The notes under the pieces are model-generated. The model searched no databases and was not told the DNA's origin. It saw nothing but the letters and a program-made list of their open reading frames with translations. A stretch of DNA of 64,000 bases from Polytrichum commune (Eukaryota > Streptophyta > Polytrichopsida > Polytrichales > Polytrichaceae). Positions 1 to 11,560 of the stretch are shown one piece after another. The stretch spans positions 11,100,001 through 11,164,000 of the forward strand of contig OX485806.1 in assembly GCA_950295325.1 (NCBI GenBank), read 5' to 3'. How positions within the stretch are numbered: the stretch's first letter is position 1; each line of letters starts with the position of its first letter. The translations under genes were made by a program, and so were the position numbers.

Positions 1-735
1 AGCCTTTGCGACCTTGATTTTGTCTTGATTCAGAGCTTATCCATCGAAATGCTTATTTCTTTAGTCTATCTTGATTCAGAGCTCACCCATTGAAATGCTT
101 ATTTCTACAGTCTGTTTTGATTCAGCCCTTACCCATCGAAATGCTTATTTCTGCAGTCTGTTTTGATTAAGAGGTACCCATCGAAATGCTTATTTCTGCA
201 GTCTGTCTTGATTCAGCCTTTACCCATCGAAATGCTTATTTCTGTAGTATGTTTTGATTCAGCCCTTACCTATCGAAATGCTTATTTCTGCGGGCTGTCT
301 TGATTCAGAGCTTACCCATCGAAATGCTTATTTTTGTAGATTAAAATGCTTATTTCTGCACATCGAAATGCTTATTTCTGTAGATCGAAATGCTTATTAC
401 TGCAGGTTGTCTTGATTCAGAGCTTACCCATCGAAATGCTTATTTCTGCAGATCGAAATCTTTATTTATGCAGTCTGTAAGGCTTATTTCTGCAGCTGTC
501 TTGATTCAGAGCTTACCCATCGAAATGCTTATTTTTGCAACTGTTTTGATCAAAGCTTACCCATCGAAATGCTTATTTTTGCAGCTGTCTTGATTCAGAG
601 CTTATCCATCGAAATGCTTATTTCTGCAGTTGTTTTGATCAAAGCTTACCCATCGAAATGCTTATTTCTGCAGCTGTCTTGATTCAGAGCTTACCCATCG
701 AAATGCTTATTTCTGCAGTCTGTCTTTATTCAAAT
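1..735. repeat. 46-bp minisatellite array
   Basis: About 15 degenerate copies of a unit of roughly 46 bp. The core reads TTGATTCAGAGCTTACCCAT followed by CGAAATGCTTATTTCTGCAG and TCTGTC. Successive unit starts at 23, 69 and 115 give the period. Several units near 330-480 are shortened to the CGAAATGCTTATTTCTG part. The array probably continues beyond the left edge. The short open frame it creates is a repeat artefact. Confidence 0.93.
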
Positions 736-804
736 TCGCCCATTTAAAAGCATAATACCAAATTTTTTATAATATTAAAAAAAACAAATCCGACATACAA
801 TACA

Positions 805-970
805 AATCTTCGGAAACATACCGAATTGAAATTCACAAAATCGGAAAATTACCGAATGAGAAAGTTAAATATCGGAATTTAACCGACAAAAAAAATTGGA
901 TTTAGGTAGCTTCCGATCAAAAAAATAAAAATCCGAATCTTTTCATAAAAGATCGGAAATCTACCGATTT
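805..970. repeat. Cluster of CGGAA-(N)-ACCGA imperfect palindromes
   Basis: Four 14-bp copies of CGGAAWNNWACCGA-like sequence start at 811, 842, 873 and 954. The first three are spaced exactly 31 bp apart. Each is a near-palindrome, embedded in very A-rich DNA. The block ends near AAAAAACTCCCCGG, which resembles the 3' end of the CCGG-rich repeat family seen elsewhere in the window, so it may be the subterminal region of such an element. Function unknown. Confidence 0.7.
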
Positions 971-1351
971 TGGTAAAAAACTCCCCGGACTCTGGGCGAG
1001 AGTATAATGAACGGTTTCCAAGGAGTTGCCAAGTTGGCAATTAAGCTATGCAAGTCGGAATTAAAGTCCGGTTAATTAAGTTAGTGGAAACCCGCCTTAG
1101 GTTTGCTTTGAGAGTCTTTGGGTCAAACTTTTGGCAACCGCTTTCTTGAACTTATAAACTAGACTGACCAATCGTCATAGTTGGTCTACAGAGTAACTTT
1201 TATATGCTATAGAGTGGTGCGACATGTCAGCGTTTGGGGTGCTTAGCTGGCCAAAGAAGGCTATCCCACGTGGCAATCCTGGATTGGCCATGAGAAACAA
1301 CAAGGTTGTTGTCAGATGGGCACTTCGTTTGTCAATTGAATATGCTACTAA

Positions 1352-1832
1352 GGGCCACTTCACACACGAGCCAAGAGCCGTGACCATGTAATTGTGAGAG
1401 CCCACAAGAAAGTGTCCAAAGGCCGTCCACCACACCCTCCAACATCATGTAGTGTGGTCATGGACCCTCAAGTGTAGTGTGAAGTCATATGTGACCGGTC
1501 CCTCAACTAAATGATATTTCAATGAATTTATATTCACGTGGGTCCTCACACGTGATAACATAAAAAATTATACAACAGTTGTGAGCATTCGGAGTGCCAT
1601 GGTCTCTAGGTTTTGTGTTAGGCCTACCTCCAAGAGGTGGTTTTTGAAAATAATCCAAGTGACCATGAAACATGATCCATTCGATGCCATGTAGGCATCC
1701 CTGTAGACTTTACATCCATCTTGCATTCACATATTACATTGGTCCCTCAAGCGTAGTGTGAAGCAAACTTGGACTAGCTCCGCCTTTTCCACCAATGCTC
1801 ATGGGCTCCCAGTCTCGTGTGTGAAGTGGCCC
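1352..1832 (+). mobile_element. Tourist-like MITE, family T1, copy 1
   Basis: Starts GGGCCACTTCACACACGAGC and ends with the inverted form GTGTGTGAAGTGGCCC. TAA lies directly outside both ends (1349-1351 and 1833-1835). A GGGCC terminus with a 3-bp TAA/TTA duplication is the signature of PIF/Harbinger-derived Tourist MITEs. No coding capacity. Sister copies lie at 8346 and 63236. Confidence 0.85.
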
Positions 1833-1866
1833 TAAGGTACCTTTTATAAAGTTCCCATTGTCAATA

Positions 1867-2091
1867 CACTAAGAAATTGTATTTAGTGTCACTTACTATT
1901 TGGAGTTACATAATGCTAGATCTTTTTACTATTCATAAATTCTTTTGCTAAGTGAAAAGATGTTAATGTTCTATAATGTCCAAACAACCAATATGATATT
2001 TGTTGACAAAAAAAAAGATATATAATACATGCTTATAGCATTGCGTAAATCCAAATAGTAAGTGACATTAAATACAATATTTGGTAAGTAC
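1867..2091. mobile_element. Hairpin MITE with ~55-bp arms, TA-flanked
   Basis: The left arm (about 1867-1920) and the inverted right arm (about 2040-2091) share long blocks such as GTATTTAGTGTCACTTACTA and the following TTTGG. The element therefore folds on itself. It begins CACTAAG after a TA. Related CACTAAATA-ended elements occur at 49937, 54898 and 55238. Confidence 0.75.
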
Positions 2092-2109
2092 ATTGACTAT
2101 CCCATTTAG

Positions 2110-3620
2110 TGTGTGTGGTACTAATTCCCAAAACATGCACCATTTTGTCAAAATTAGTGAGGGCTGAAATTTTGATTGGGCAATACCAAATTCATGAATA
2201 AATGCTCATTTATTGTACAGTTCAAGAAGATTAGTGCGTGCTCTAAGGTATTTGTAGAGTGCATAATTTGTTTTGGTGAGCTCGAAGAGGAGGCTTCTTC
2301 TTGAGAAGTGAAAATGGAACGTTGATGTAACGCCATAAAATTCCTTAGGCAAACACCGAAGAACAACTTCTTGTTCTTGACTACATCCTCTGATTATCCT
2401 TAATTTCAAACAAATATCAGTAAATCTTAAAAGAGTAGGGTGCATAGTCTTACTCAGCTCCTTGGCACCCTTCTGTGCGATCATGTATCGGATGAGAATA
2501 ACTCTTCTTCAGTTCCGGGATTCTCCATTTATGGGGAGCACTCAAGATGTGCACTGTGAAGTTTCGACAAACAACTATAAATCCATAGTTTTTTTTTAAT
2601 TGCAACCTCTTTCTTTGGAAAGAGACCATCATATAGTTGCTTAGTAATTTTTATGGTGGGGCTAGTGTGATTAAAGAGTGAATTGATGAGTGATGTACTA
2701 AGTATTTACTAATTTAATATCCACTTTAATAATAGATGGCAACATGTACGCACGGATGTTAGAAACAACGTGGATGTAGGGCCCTAGGAGTTAGGGGATC
2801 GGGATTGGGGCTAAGTGGAAGTCATATACATATTCTTAGTATTTATAATATATTTTTTATTCTCATTCTTTAATTTTTATGGTTAAGAACCCCCCCCCCC
2901 CCCCCTCTCCTCCCAACACAATTATCATCATTTGTTAGTGTTCAATTTAGATCCACACTTAACTGCATACCACTCTCATGTTGGTGTTTGAGTAAGATGT
3001 TCAACCAAATTAGGTCTACTTACCTGATATTTGCAAATAGTGTACGTGACACTAAATACCATAAACGGTCCAGTCCACATCACAAAGTGAAAGTGTGGAG
3101 ATTTTATCCGTAGCTTCTGTTTGTGAAGAGGAGATTGTGCCTTAGATTCTTGAGGTCACCAATGTTTTTGTTTTACTTCTTAATGGAAGTGCACTCTTAG
3201 CTTCTACAATATGTGGGTGCTAATGAATTACTATTCTTTATTGGATCCCTATAGGTGATTGGTGTGTGGTTCAGAAAGGATCAAAGAACATACACCATAA
3301 AGACGCATGTTTGAAAGAAATTAGACTAGGTCTTCAATTTCTGTTAACTACTCCATACTAGAGAGGATGAGAGGATGTATGTATTTAGTTAAGGAATCAA
3401 CAAACATGCACTTTCAGTAACCATAACTACATAAAACATAAAATAAAAAAGTTTGATTTTCAATGCTTCATCATAAGTTTGCTAATGCAACACTAATTTC
3501 TTTGTGTAAACACGTTGAAGAACATGAAAAATGAACCAAATAACACCCACATACCTTAATATGCATTGCAACATCTTGAACCTCTTTGCATTGAAGGGGA
3601 TTCAAAGCACATAAATTTGG
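2110..3620. other. Intergenic, no gene recognised
   Basis: AT-rich DNA with a 15-16 base poly-C tract near 2890. Fragments at about 2935-3030 and 3235-3370 resemble the F repeat family (GATCCACAC and 'agatatgtg...caaagaaca' type motifs). Open frames here are short and show no family signature. Confidence 0.5.
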
Positions 3621-3631
3621 GGTATCTTGGA

Positions 3632-3911
3632 GGATCTGTCTAAAAACCCCCATCGAGTGTGGCTCGGAGGCCAGGTTCGGGAGGGGGTGGCAGGGTTGGG
3701 ATAAAACATGCCCCCTATTTTTTTAATTGGGTGGGGCCTTACTTGATCTCATAGGGGGCTTCCTAGAGTAATTTGGGGCTGCATGACCCAAATTTAGCAA
3801 TAAGAAAACCCAAAAAAGTCCCCAAGGGGCCAAAACGGGGAGGGCCAAAAAAATGAACCCCACCGAACCTGGCCTCCGAGCCACGCTCGATGGGGGTATT
3901 TAGACCCACCC
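3632..3911. mobile_element. Mutator-like MITE with 9-bp target duplication
   Basis: The inverted arms are about 45 bp, with the core GTGGCTCGGAGGCCAGGTTC on the left at about 3658 and its complement near 3865-3890. TATCTTGGA occurs immediately outside both ends (3623-3631 and 3912-3920). A 9-bp duplication with long TIRs is the hallmark of MULEs. The interior is only about 190 bp and non-coding, so the copy is non-autonomous. Confidence 0.87.
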
Positions 3912-3920
3912 TATCTTGGA

Positions 3921-6275
3921 CCAGTTTAAGAATTAAAGCTTTAAGTAGTTATAGTTATCATAGCATTGTATGTTCTAGAACATACTTGCCTCTCCTTGGC
4001 ATGCTCCGGGTAGTATAACTCTCGAATGAGAGACTAAGGTAGATATACGGAAAATGTGGGAAAATGGTGAAATTAAGCTGATTTGGCCAGAAAGACTGGT
4101 TTGAAATTTGTGCAATACTTTTTAGAGATAGAGTAGAGGAAATGACGAAGAATGTAAGTTGTTTCATAACTTTATTTCATGTAAATCATTAGCTACATTT
4201 TCTCCAAGATGCAAGTAAGTGAAACTAACCCCATGCATGTGTAGTTGAGTCTCCCTAATTTGGGCATCAAAGCATCCTACTCTGTAGACAAATGCACACA
4301 AAATATTTTACTCAATGGCATCCAAAAGTGATTGTCAGTGGTATGAAACAAGACCTACCCGGCCAATCAATGTTGCCCACCTATCATTGCATCCTTTTCA
4401 TGCCATCACTTCCATAATTAGCTATGTTGGGTCCACACAATAATCATTCTACCTCTAGTCTAGTGCACCAGTAGTGATCATTCACTGTTTAATGTTTTTT
4501 CACCTTCCTTAGGGTTGGTTACCATCATGGACCACGAAGTTGTCCCATGTCATATGCCATTTTCCCATGGTCACACTTCCACGGTCAAATTTATGAAACA
4601 ATGCAAATTTTAAAGCCTTTAGGACCCACACTAGGTTAAACCAAACGTGGACCAAGCAGAGTGACCATGCACTAGAAAGTGGATGCCCAAAGATGTCTTC
4701 GGAATATGGACATCCCTTCTAATACCCCCCCCCCACCCCACACACACAAATCTTCTCATATCAACAAAGAAGATTTATTTAAACTTTTAAGCGTTACATG
4801 TTGTTTTGGGCCCCAAGTCTCTTGGACTCTAACACCACTAATGTAAACCCACACTTAATTTAGTTGGATGCCCTGGATGATCGGAGAGAACGTACCTCTC
4901 ATTCATCCAACATTTAAACCCTCAAAGAGTATTACTAATTTGAATTTATTTGACGCTTTTAAAACCATTCTCTCTCTATATATATATACTCTGTTTTTAC
5001 CTTGCCATACAATAAATACTGAGCTTTGTAAATATAATCTTTGAAGGGTAAGTACCCTAGGGTTTAAAAGCGCTCTACCTAACTATTGTCCGTCTTAGAT
5101 TCTGATCATTGCATCTACGGACAAGATTGAAAACCTAATCGTATAATAAGAGCAAGGGCTTGAGAAAGTACCCTTTCACTCAAAGGTTAAACTGCACTAG
5201 GCGTTTATCTTTGGTAAACTCTGTGATTAGGGTAGATGAGGTTAACTAGTGGGTGGTTCAAGCTAAGTGCTTCAATCCGGCTCCACAAGAAACTTCAATG
5301 GCAAAGGAACAAGTAAAATACTCTCTTACGGAGTATGTGGTAATGCAAAATCAATAGATGTATTGTTGTTTGATTGTGTGACATAGATAACAATTGGGTT
5401 TTGTTGTTATTCACCTCGTGTACGTGACTAATCCTCATTTTTTGTTGGTTGGTTGCATGGGCACATGTGAGGCAGACCCTTCACAATTTTGAACGACATC
5501 CTTAGGTTTTGCTTATCTAATTTTTTTTGGGTTCATACATTTTGTGATCATATATAGTATGTATTCCATGATGAAGAAAGTGAATACTTACACATATGTT
5601 GATTATTGGGTTATATATTTTGAAGTGCATTTGATGACAAAGGTCATGTCAAGTTTTTGACTTTAAGTTGTTTAGTACATACAAGGTTATGCCAAACAAT
5701 GCAAGGGATATAGAGGTAGAGGAGTATAGGTTGCATACAATAGATGGTGCTAACCTATGGTTATACCATACGATAGAGTTTCTAAGGCATGTATTGTATT
5801 GAAGAGAGGAGGTATCCCACCCACCCACCCGGTTTTTTGTTAAGAGTACAAAGATATATATATGAATGGAATGGCCTCTGTATGGAGGATGTTTTCTGAA
5901 TATGACTATGCTTGAATATAAGCTTAGTTCTTACCAAGAAATGCCCAGCTCTCTCGTCATTGAGGCGATGTGAACACCTACCGTGTGGTTGGGGGCTAGG
6001 AAGATCTCGACCATCGATTGCAATCTGACAAATCTAAATGCTCCTATGTTGCCCCAGCTTTTGGCTTCTCCTCCCCTCGGGTAGAGCTTGAAAAACTTCA
6101 TGTTGGATGAAATTCCCACCTCCATCCACTCACAAATCTTGGATGAACATTTTCAAACGAAGTCCTTCATCAAAAGGACTTGTGAAGGAGATGATGCCAA
6201 GGGGGGGGGGGTCAAACTCCCACCTATGAGGAACTCTGTTGGGAACTTAGGGAACCTTCAAAATCCCACAGAATT
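3921..6275. other. Intergenic, no gene recognised
   Basis: Contains a poly-C/CA-rich patch near 4726-4750, a short (TA)n near 4978-4990, and otherwise unique-looking AT-rich sequence. Open frames are below 70 codons with no recognisable domain. Confidence 0.5.
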
Positions 6276-6539
6276 GCTCTCATACGATGGGACGAGATGA
6301 ACAATCAATCCCGTCATCTAGCAAACATCGATTTTCCATCCGCCAAAATTTCACCCGTCGGAAGTGTTTCTCGGACTGCCCGAACAATTTCGTAGACCGT
6401 AAGATGGGACTCCTGTGAATGGATGGCTTGGATGTGGTTTGCCCATGATCACACACCCTCCATTCACAACGCCTCAATGACATGCATTGTATATGTTTGA
6501 CAAAGTTTTTGCAAGTTTTTCTCTTTTGACAAGCAAAAA

Positions 6540-8215
6540 CTTGCACAAAAAAAAAATTCACGTCAATTGACACGCACAATCTAGAAATTGACACATACTG
6601 TGACTTGTGAAGAAAAAAACCACACGTCAATTGACACACTAGAAATTGAAATGACACGTATTACTTGAGTACTATAAAGTGCAGCTCAAGTATCCGGAAA
6701 ACATAACCCATAACAGTAGGAGAACTTCCTACACTTACTAACATACTTAAGTTCAACTTTGCTCTTGCAATTTCCTTTCTAACCGGGAGCTAAGACGGTG
6801 ATCGGAGAGCAAGACTAACTAGGAACATGTCGAGGCAAATGTTTGTATCACCGTGGTGCTTGCACATCCTCCACTCCATATGAGTTTTTTCTTGCTTCCA
6901 ACCAATGTGAGTTTACTTGCTTTCAATCAAAGTTGTTTTGAGCAATTCCCTTTGAATCGCAAAGCTCCTTTGTTGAAAGCATCTGAATCCCTTTGAGCTT
7001 TCTTGGAGCTAGAGAGGCTTCTTATTGCAAAAATGACGTAGAAGTGGCACGAAGATCAGCGCCTGCTTTCGGTTAGGATTGATTGTAGCGCACTTTGTTC
7101 CAGAGTGAATTGTTATGTTGGGATAATTAACCTGTAATTATGAAGTTGTGATTGTTTATCACGCCATTTTTAATCCGGGAATGGTCCTATGTTTGGTCGT
7201 ACAAGCAAGACGTTGGGAAAATTGTTGTGGGAATCTGCAGAAAATCTTCAATTGAGTTATGAAAATAATACATGAGATCGTATTATTCATGCATTGGCAA
7301 CCGATGGGCCCAATGAACTACAACAATGCGTATTAATTGTTGGGTGCATCTTATGTGCAAAGAGTTGTTCATGATTTGAACGATCGTTTCCCAGACCTTC
7401 CAATATTCAATGCGGCCAAACTTTTCAGCCCTCGTAATTATCCAAGCGATGATAGTGACTGAAACACAAATACCGAATTGTGGCTCGAAATGATATTGTT
7501 GAAGTTTCAATACACTGAAGAAGAGAGTGGCATGTGTAAGGGAGAACTCTTGGAATTTACGGAAACACTTCGACATGAGTGTGAGAACAAAACGATATTT
7601 GAGGCTTGGCGCATATGTGGTAGCAATTTGGAATGGCACACAAATTGGCCTAAACTTATGCAACTTTGGCAAAAAATTATACTCATTCCATCAAGTATAG
7701 ATATTTGTGAGAGAGGATTTTCCAAACAAAATGCAATCAAAAGCCACTTGCGCAACAGGTTGAACTTGAAGACCCTTGATGATCTTATGCGAGTTTCTCT
7801 TTGTGGGCTTGAAGTGGGATGCGATGGATTGGGCTACCATCTTCAACATTTGGAGAAACATACGAGACCGAAGGATACTTACGCTCAATTGATAGTTTTT
7901 TTTTTGGTTACAAATCAAGTTTGTTTTTTATTATTCAAAATATTAGTTTTCTAAAATATTGTGTAAGCCAAAAATTGAGGTGACATTTTGAAATAAAATG
8001 TAGATGTCAATTGACATTCATTTTTGCTTTTGAAAACGTCACGTGACACTTTGGATTTGAGGTTGAACGTCACATGAAATTTGTCAAACATACACACTGG
8101 TGACATGGATCTCCATGTGCGTGCTTGCCAAAGTCCAAGTAGGGTGACGGAAGCTACCAAGCTTTGTCTTGCTAGGTATAAGTTCACATCCTTAAGAGCA
8201 TATTATAATACTTAA
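6540..8215 (+). mobile_element. Probable remnant of a hAT element
   Basis: This segment surrounds the hAT transposase relic. Both sides carry repeated GTCAATTGACA/CGTCA motifs (about 6558-6660 and 7985-8080). These could be subterminal transposase-binding repeats. Exact termini and an 8-bp duplication were not found, so the borders are approximate. Confidence 0.4.
7337..7954 (+). pseudogene. hAT transposase C-terminal relic
   Basis: From about 7337 one frame reads through a TGA at 7460-7462 into an open stretch from 7478 to 7954. It contains SIDICERGFSKQNAIKSHLR and then LDDLMRVSL. This is the C-terminal dimerisation segment of hAT transposases, where the ER.FS..N.IKS..RN pattern is typical. 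A TAA at 7334 and the in-frame TGA show decay, and the catalytic N-terminal part is not recognisable upstream. Full hAT transposases are several hundred residues longer. The family call is firm, the subfamily is not; it resembles the domesticated-looking ZNF862/KIAA1586-like group only loosely. Not expected to make an active protein. Confidence 0.72.
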
Positions 8216-8345
8216 GTATTAACACAAGTTCTATCCCCAACTTAGCGGTATTAGTTGCATCTTTGCCACTTGGCACTCACAAAGGCCCACCTGTACTAAA
8301 ATATGGCCTCCAATTGTCTCTTTTCCCTTGTCCGGGGAGATTTTA

Positions 8346-8824
8346 GGGCCACTTCACACACGAGCCAAGAGCTGTGACCATGAATTTGTGAGAGCCCAAA
8401 AGAAAGTGTCTAAAGGCCGTCCCATGACACTTTTAAAATCATGTAGTGTGGTCACGGACCCTCAAGTGTAGTGTGAAGTCATATGAGACCGGGCCCTCAA
8501 CCAATTGCTATTTCAATGAATGTCTATTCATGTGGGTCCTCACACATGATAAAATAGAATAAATCAACAGTTGCGAGTGTTCGGAGTGCCATGGTCTTCC
8601 GGTTTTGTGTCAGGTCTGCTTCCAAGAGGTGGTTTTAAAAATAGTTCAAGTGATCCATTCGATGCCATGTAGGAATCCATGCAGACTTTACATCCATCTT
8701 GCATTCACATACTCCGTTGGTCCCTCAAGCGTGGTGTGAAGTGAACTTGGACCATGTCCGCCTTTTCCACCAATGAGAGTGCTTGAAGTATGATGGTCAC
8801 GGGCTCTCAGTCTTGTGTGTGGAA
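8346..8824 (+). mobile_element. Tourist-like MITE T1, copy 2 (3' end decayed)
   Basis: Starts GGGCCACTTCACACACGAGC after TTA (8343-8345) and follows copy 1 throughout. The final GAAGTGGCCC of the right TIR is replaced by GGAAATTTT, so the right end is broken. Confidence 0.8.
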
Positions 8825-9550
8825 ATTTTGATCAAGCTGAGATTGATTTTTGAGGAAAAAAAGAAGAAGATTTGTGGGTGATTAGAATAAGGTTCCACGT
8901 TTCATGGCTTGGGCTTCTTGTGCAGAGCGGGACATGATTGCCAACTATCATGTTAGGTAGAGCAAGAGTTAGTTAGAATGTCAAAGCTTTTTTGTAGGTT
9001 GTAATCTAGACCCAGGAAGGTACTTATTTTCACTTCTACAAAAGTTTTTAACACATGCTTACAATCCGAAAGCAATTCCAAAAGAGTGTTTAGAACTCTT
9101 TTAGGCTCAACTCCAAACTTCCAAATACTTGCATGTGCTATAAAGAGGAAGAAAGATTGCAAGCAATTTCCACAGTTGAAGAAGAAAGCTCCCAATCTGG
9201 TGACAATTGACATATGTCCCTGGTTTTGAGTGCTAAAGTGAGGAAAAATTTGTCAAAAAGAAAAAAAAAGAAAAAAAAAGAAAAAAAAACCCAGTTATGA
9301 CAGATTGTCAACACTGGTAACGTGTTTAGGCCAAGTTTTGGCTTCAAAAATTCATAGTATTTTCCATTTAAGAAATAAAACCACCCAATTTTTGTACAAT
9401 CCTCCTTATTTCTATCTTTTCTACACGGGAACGGTTTTGCTCTGCCTCATACATATATACTTCTCCAGATCTGGCGCAAAATCTTGTAAGTGATTGGTGA
9501 TGGGTGGCTTGTTCCTTAATCGGGACGATCAGAATGCAACTTTCAATTCC
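8825..9550. other. Intergenic, no gene recognised
   Basis: AT-rich sequence with an A-rich (AAAAAAAAG)n-like patch at about 9255-9290. No coding family was recognised. Confidence 0.5.
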
Positions 9551-9552
9551 TC

Positions 9553-9780
9553 CCAGTGATGGGGGAAATTTTTGGGCATAATCGGTTGAGATCCTAGTGT
9601 TTGCAAGTCCAACCAGTTACATGTTGACATCCTTCGGTTTTCCTTTTATTAAAATGGGGTATATTCTTCTATAAACTCCTCTAAAATGATCGATAATTTT
9701 CCTACAGTCTTGAACTTCTTCAACCGGTGATTCCTCAAACTCAACCGGTTCATCTGTAACTAACTGCCGGTTCTCCCCAA
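9553..9780 (-). mobile_element. CCGG-rich short element, family S, minus copy
   Basis: Read on the minus strand it starts GGGGAGAACCGGCAGTTAGT and then has repeated AACCGGTTGA motifs, a TTTTCGGTT-type middle and an end resembling AAAATTTCCCCC. Copies of the same ~220-bp unit lie at 11193, 40258, 54579 and 60244. The termini are short (GGGGAG...CTCCCC), so the superfamily is uncertain. Confidence 0.65.
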
Positions 9781-10014
9781 TCATAGGTTCCTCCCCATTC
9801 AAGGCTCTTATCCTCCTCACCACATACCTTACCTTCTTATTAACTTACTTCAACCACAAAGCTTTTTGTCTGACCACACATATGGGCCATGTGGGGACCA
9901 TGTGTTGCCGTATTATTATTATTATTATTATTTTATCAGCTCTTCATGCACTTCCAACTTAGAACATAGACACGCCTAATTCGGTCACTATCCTTGTCTC
10001 AATCGGACACCTGC

Positions 10015-10325
10015 AGTTGAGCGGTACGTGGTTTGGTGTGGTTCCAAGAGCGGAAAGGATACAAGAACTTCTTTACTTGTTTAGAAGCATATTTCGAGCA
10101 CTACATGCTTGGAATATGATGACCGTTCTAGACTCAATAGTGGACGGAATTTGGGGGAACGTATATGACCATCTTAGGAGCACAAGAATATGTCACTTTG
10201 ATGATGAATAGGATATTCATGTGAGCTCTGGAAATTACGAGGAAAGTGGCTATGACCTTGATTTGGATTTGGGTTTGGCCATGTCGTACTACTCGCATGG
10301 TTTTCATGTCGTAGGAGATGTGGGC
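10015..10325 (+). repeat. Interspersed repeat, family F, plus copy
   Basis: Similar over ~300 bp to 16683-16965 (same order: 'agcata...gagcac', 'atgatcat..gagcaca', 'gatattcat.tgagct', 'ttgatttggatt', 'gtaggagatgtgggc'). Inverted relatives are at 12455, 13480, 17805 and 34205. It ends exactly at the TA into which the 10328 element inserted. Origin unknown; open frames are not conserved between copies. Confidence 0.55.
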
Positions 10326-10327
10326 TA

Positions 10328-11047
10328 AGGTAGAGGGTGCTTAAACCAACACTTTAAGCTATTGCACATACAAATGGCTATGTGGTTGATATATAAAATA
10401 TATATTCATATTAGCCTTTGGGCTAAAAATAGGTATCAAGAAAGAAAAAATATTTTTAGTCTCAATTGAATATTTGATGAATATTCAAAGTCAAAATTAC
10501 TAGCTTCCTTATACCAATCCATAGGCCCCGTGTATGGCAACCTCGCATATGATGAGGACCCCCACCTTCATTGCCTAGAACCAACACAACATAGCTGGGT
10601 ACTAGACCCAAACTACATCAAAGCCCAAGTAGTAATGGTATGCAAAGCCACACGGCTACCTCCATGATCCCTCCCGGTTCGCTTGCAAAACCATCACCTT
10701 GCATCCCAGGAACCGACCCCGTTTGCATCCCGGGAAATGACCCTTTTGTGCTTTGTGGGCCTACCTCCTTGGCGGTGTGAATAGAATGACTAGAATAGGC
10801 ATTGACAAGCCACCCTAATCCCACCTTGAACCAACCCGAGATAGAGTGGAGCCCGTTACATACCCTACATGAAGGTCATGGAGGTTGCTATGAGGTGGCA
10901 CCACTAATGGCACCTAAAACCGTCACTTCGTGGGCCCATACACTCCTACACCGCCGGGTACGGTTCAAGGTTGTAGAGTGTTCGCAATTGGGAGGCGTTT
11001 ATAGGTGTTGGTTTTGGATGGGGTGTTGGATTTAGCACCCTCTACCT
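10328..11047. mobile_element. Stowaway-like MITE (AGGTAGAGGG ends), TA-flanked
   Basis: TIRs AGGTAGAGGGTGCTTAAACC and its near-perfect inverse at 11018-11047. TA lies at 10326-10327 and 11048-11049. The related repeat at 16683 has an uninterrupted version of the insertion site (GTGGGC-TA-GTTGAGA), which supports a TA duplication typical of Tc1/mariner-derived MITEs. Length 720 bp, no coding evidence. Confidence 0.82.
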
Positions 11048-11192
11048 TAGTCAGACAAAGAAATCATTTAAGACCCCCGTCTACTTTAGTTAACAATTGA
11101 CATTTAGCCTCTTAAAATCAACGATTTATACGAACCGTGGCAGGAGTCTCAACTGTCATCTCCAAAAGAAGGTAGGTTTGGTTCAATGAATG

Positions 11193-11375
11193 GGGAGAAC
11201 CGACCGCTAATTACATATGAACTGGTTGAAGTTCAAGACCTCAGGGAAATTACCCATCATGTTAGCGGAATCTGTAGAATAAACCCTGAATGAAAAAGAA
11301 AAACCAAAAGATCATCGCAACATGTAAGTAGTTGGGCTTGGAAAACGCTAGGATCTTGATTGATTAAGATCGAGG
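11193..11375 (+). mobile_element. CCGG-rich short element, family S, plus copy (3' part diverged)
   Basis: GGGGAGAACCGACCGCTAAT start, then the same order of motifs as the 54579 copy. The right end is not clear because another repeat follows. Confidence 0.55.
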
Positions 11376-11560
11376 CATCCATAGTCGACTAGGTTCACTT
11401 AACCGCTCACTAGGGTCATGTAATGTTGGCATGGATGAAATCGATATTTTGTAAGTGAACAAAGTTAAGGTTTATGTGATGGCGACCTTCATGAGAGTTT
11501 TGACAACTATCGTAGCCAAGCATTAGCATTCAGCTCAGCGGTTATGGGTTAACTTATACA
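11358..11560 (+). repeat. Repeat shared in inverse orientation with 38070-38290
   Basis: Shares GATCGAGGCATCCATA, a GTTGGCAT(G/T) block and TCATGAGAGTTTTGACA with the complement of 38070-38290. It looks like an old dispersed element without clear ends. Confidence 0.5.

Noticed and set aside
390-593. 67-codon frame at the left edge
   Set aside because: Translation of the 46-bp tandem repeat, with no domain.
6280-6657. 125-codon minus frame next to the hAT relic
   Set aside because: No hAT or other family block recognised. It overlaps the CAATTGACA repeats and is probably chance.
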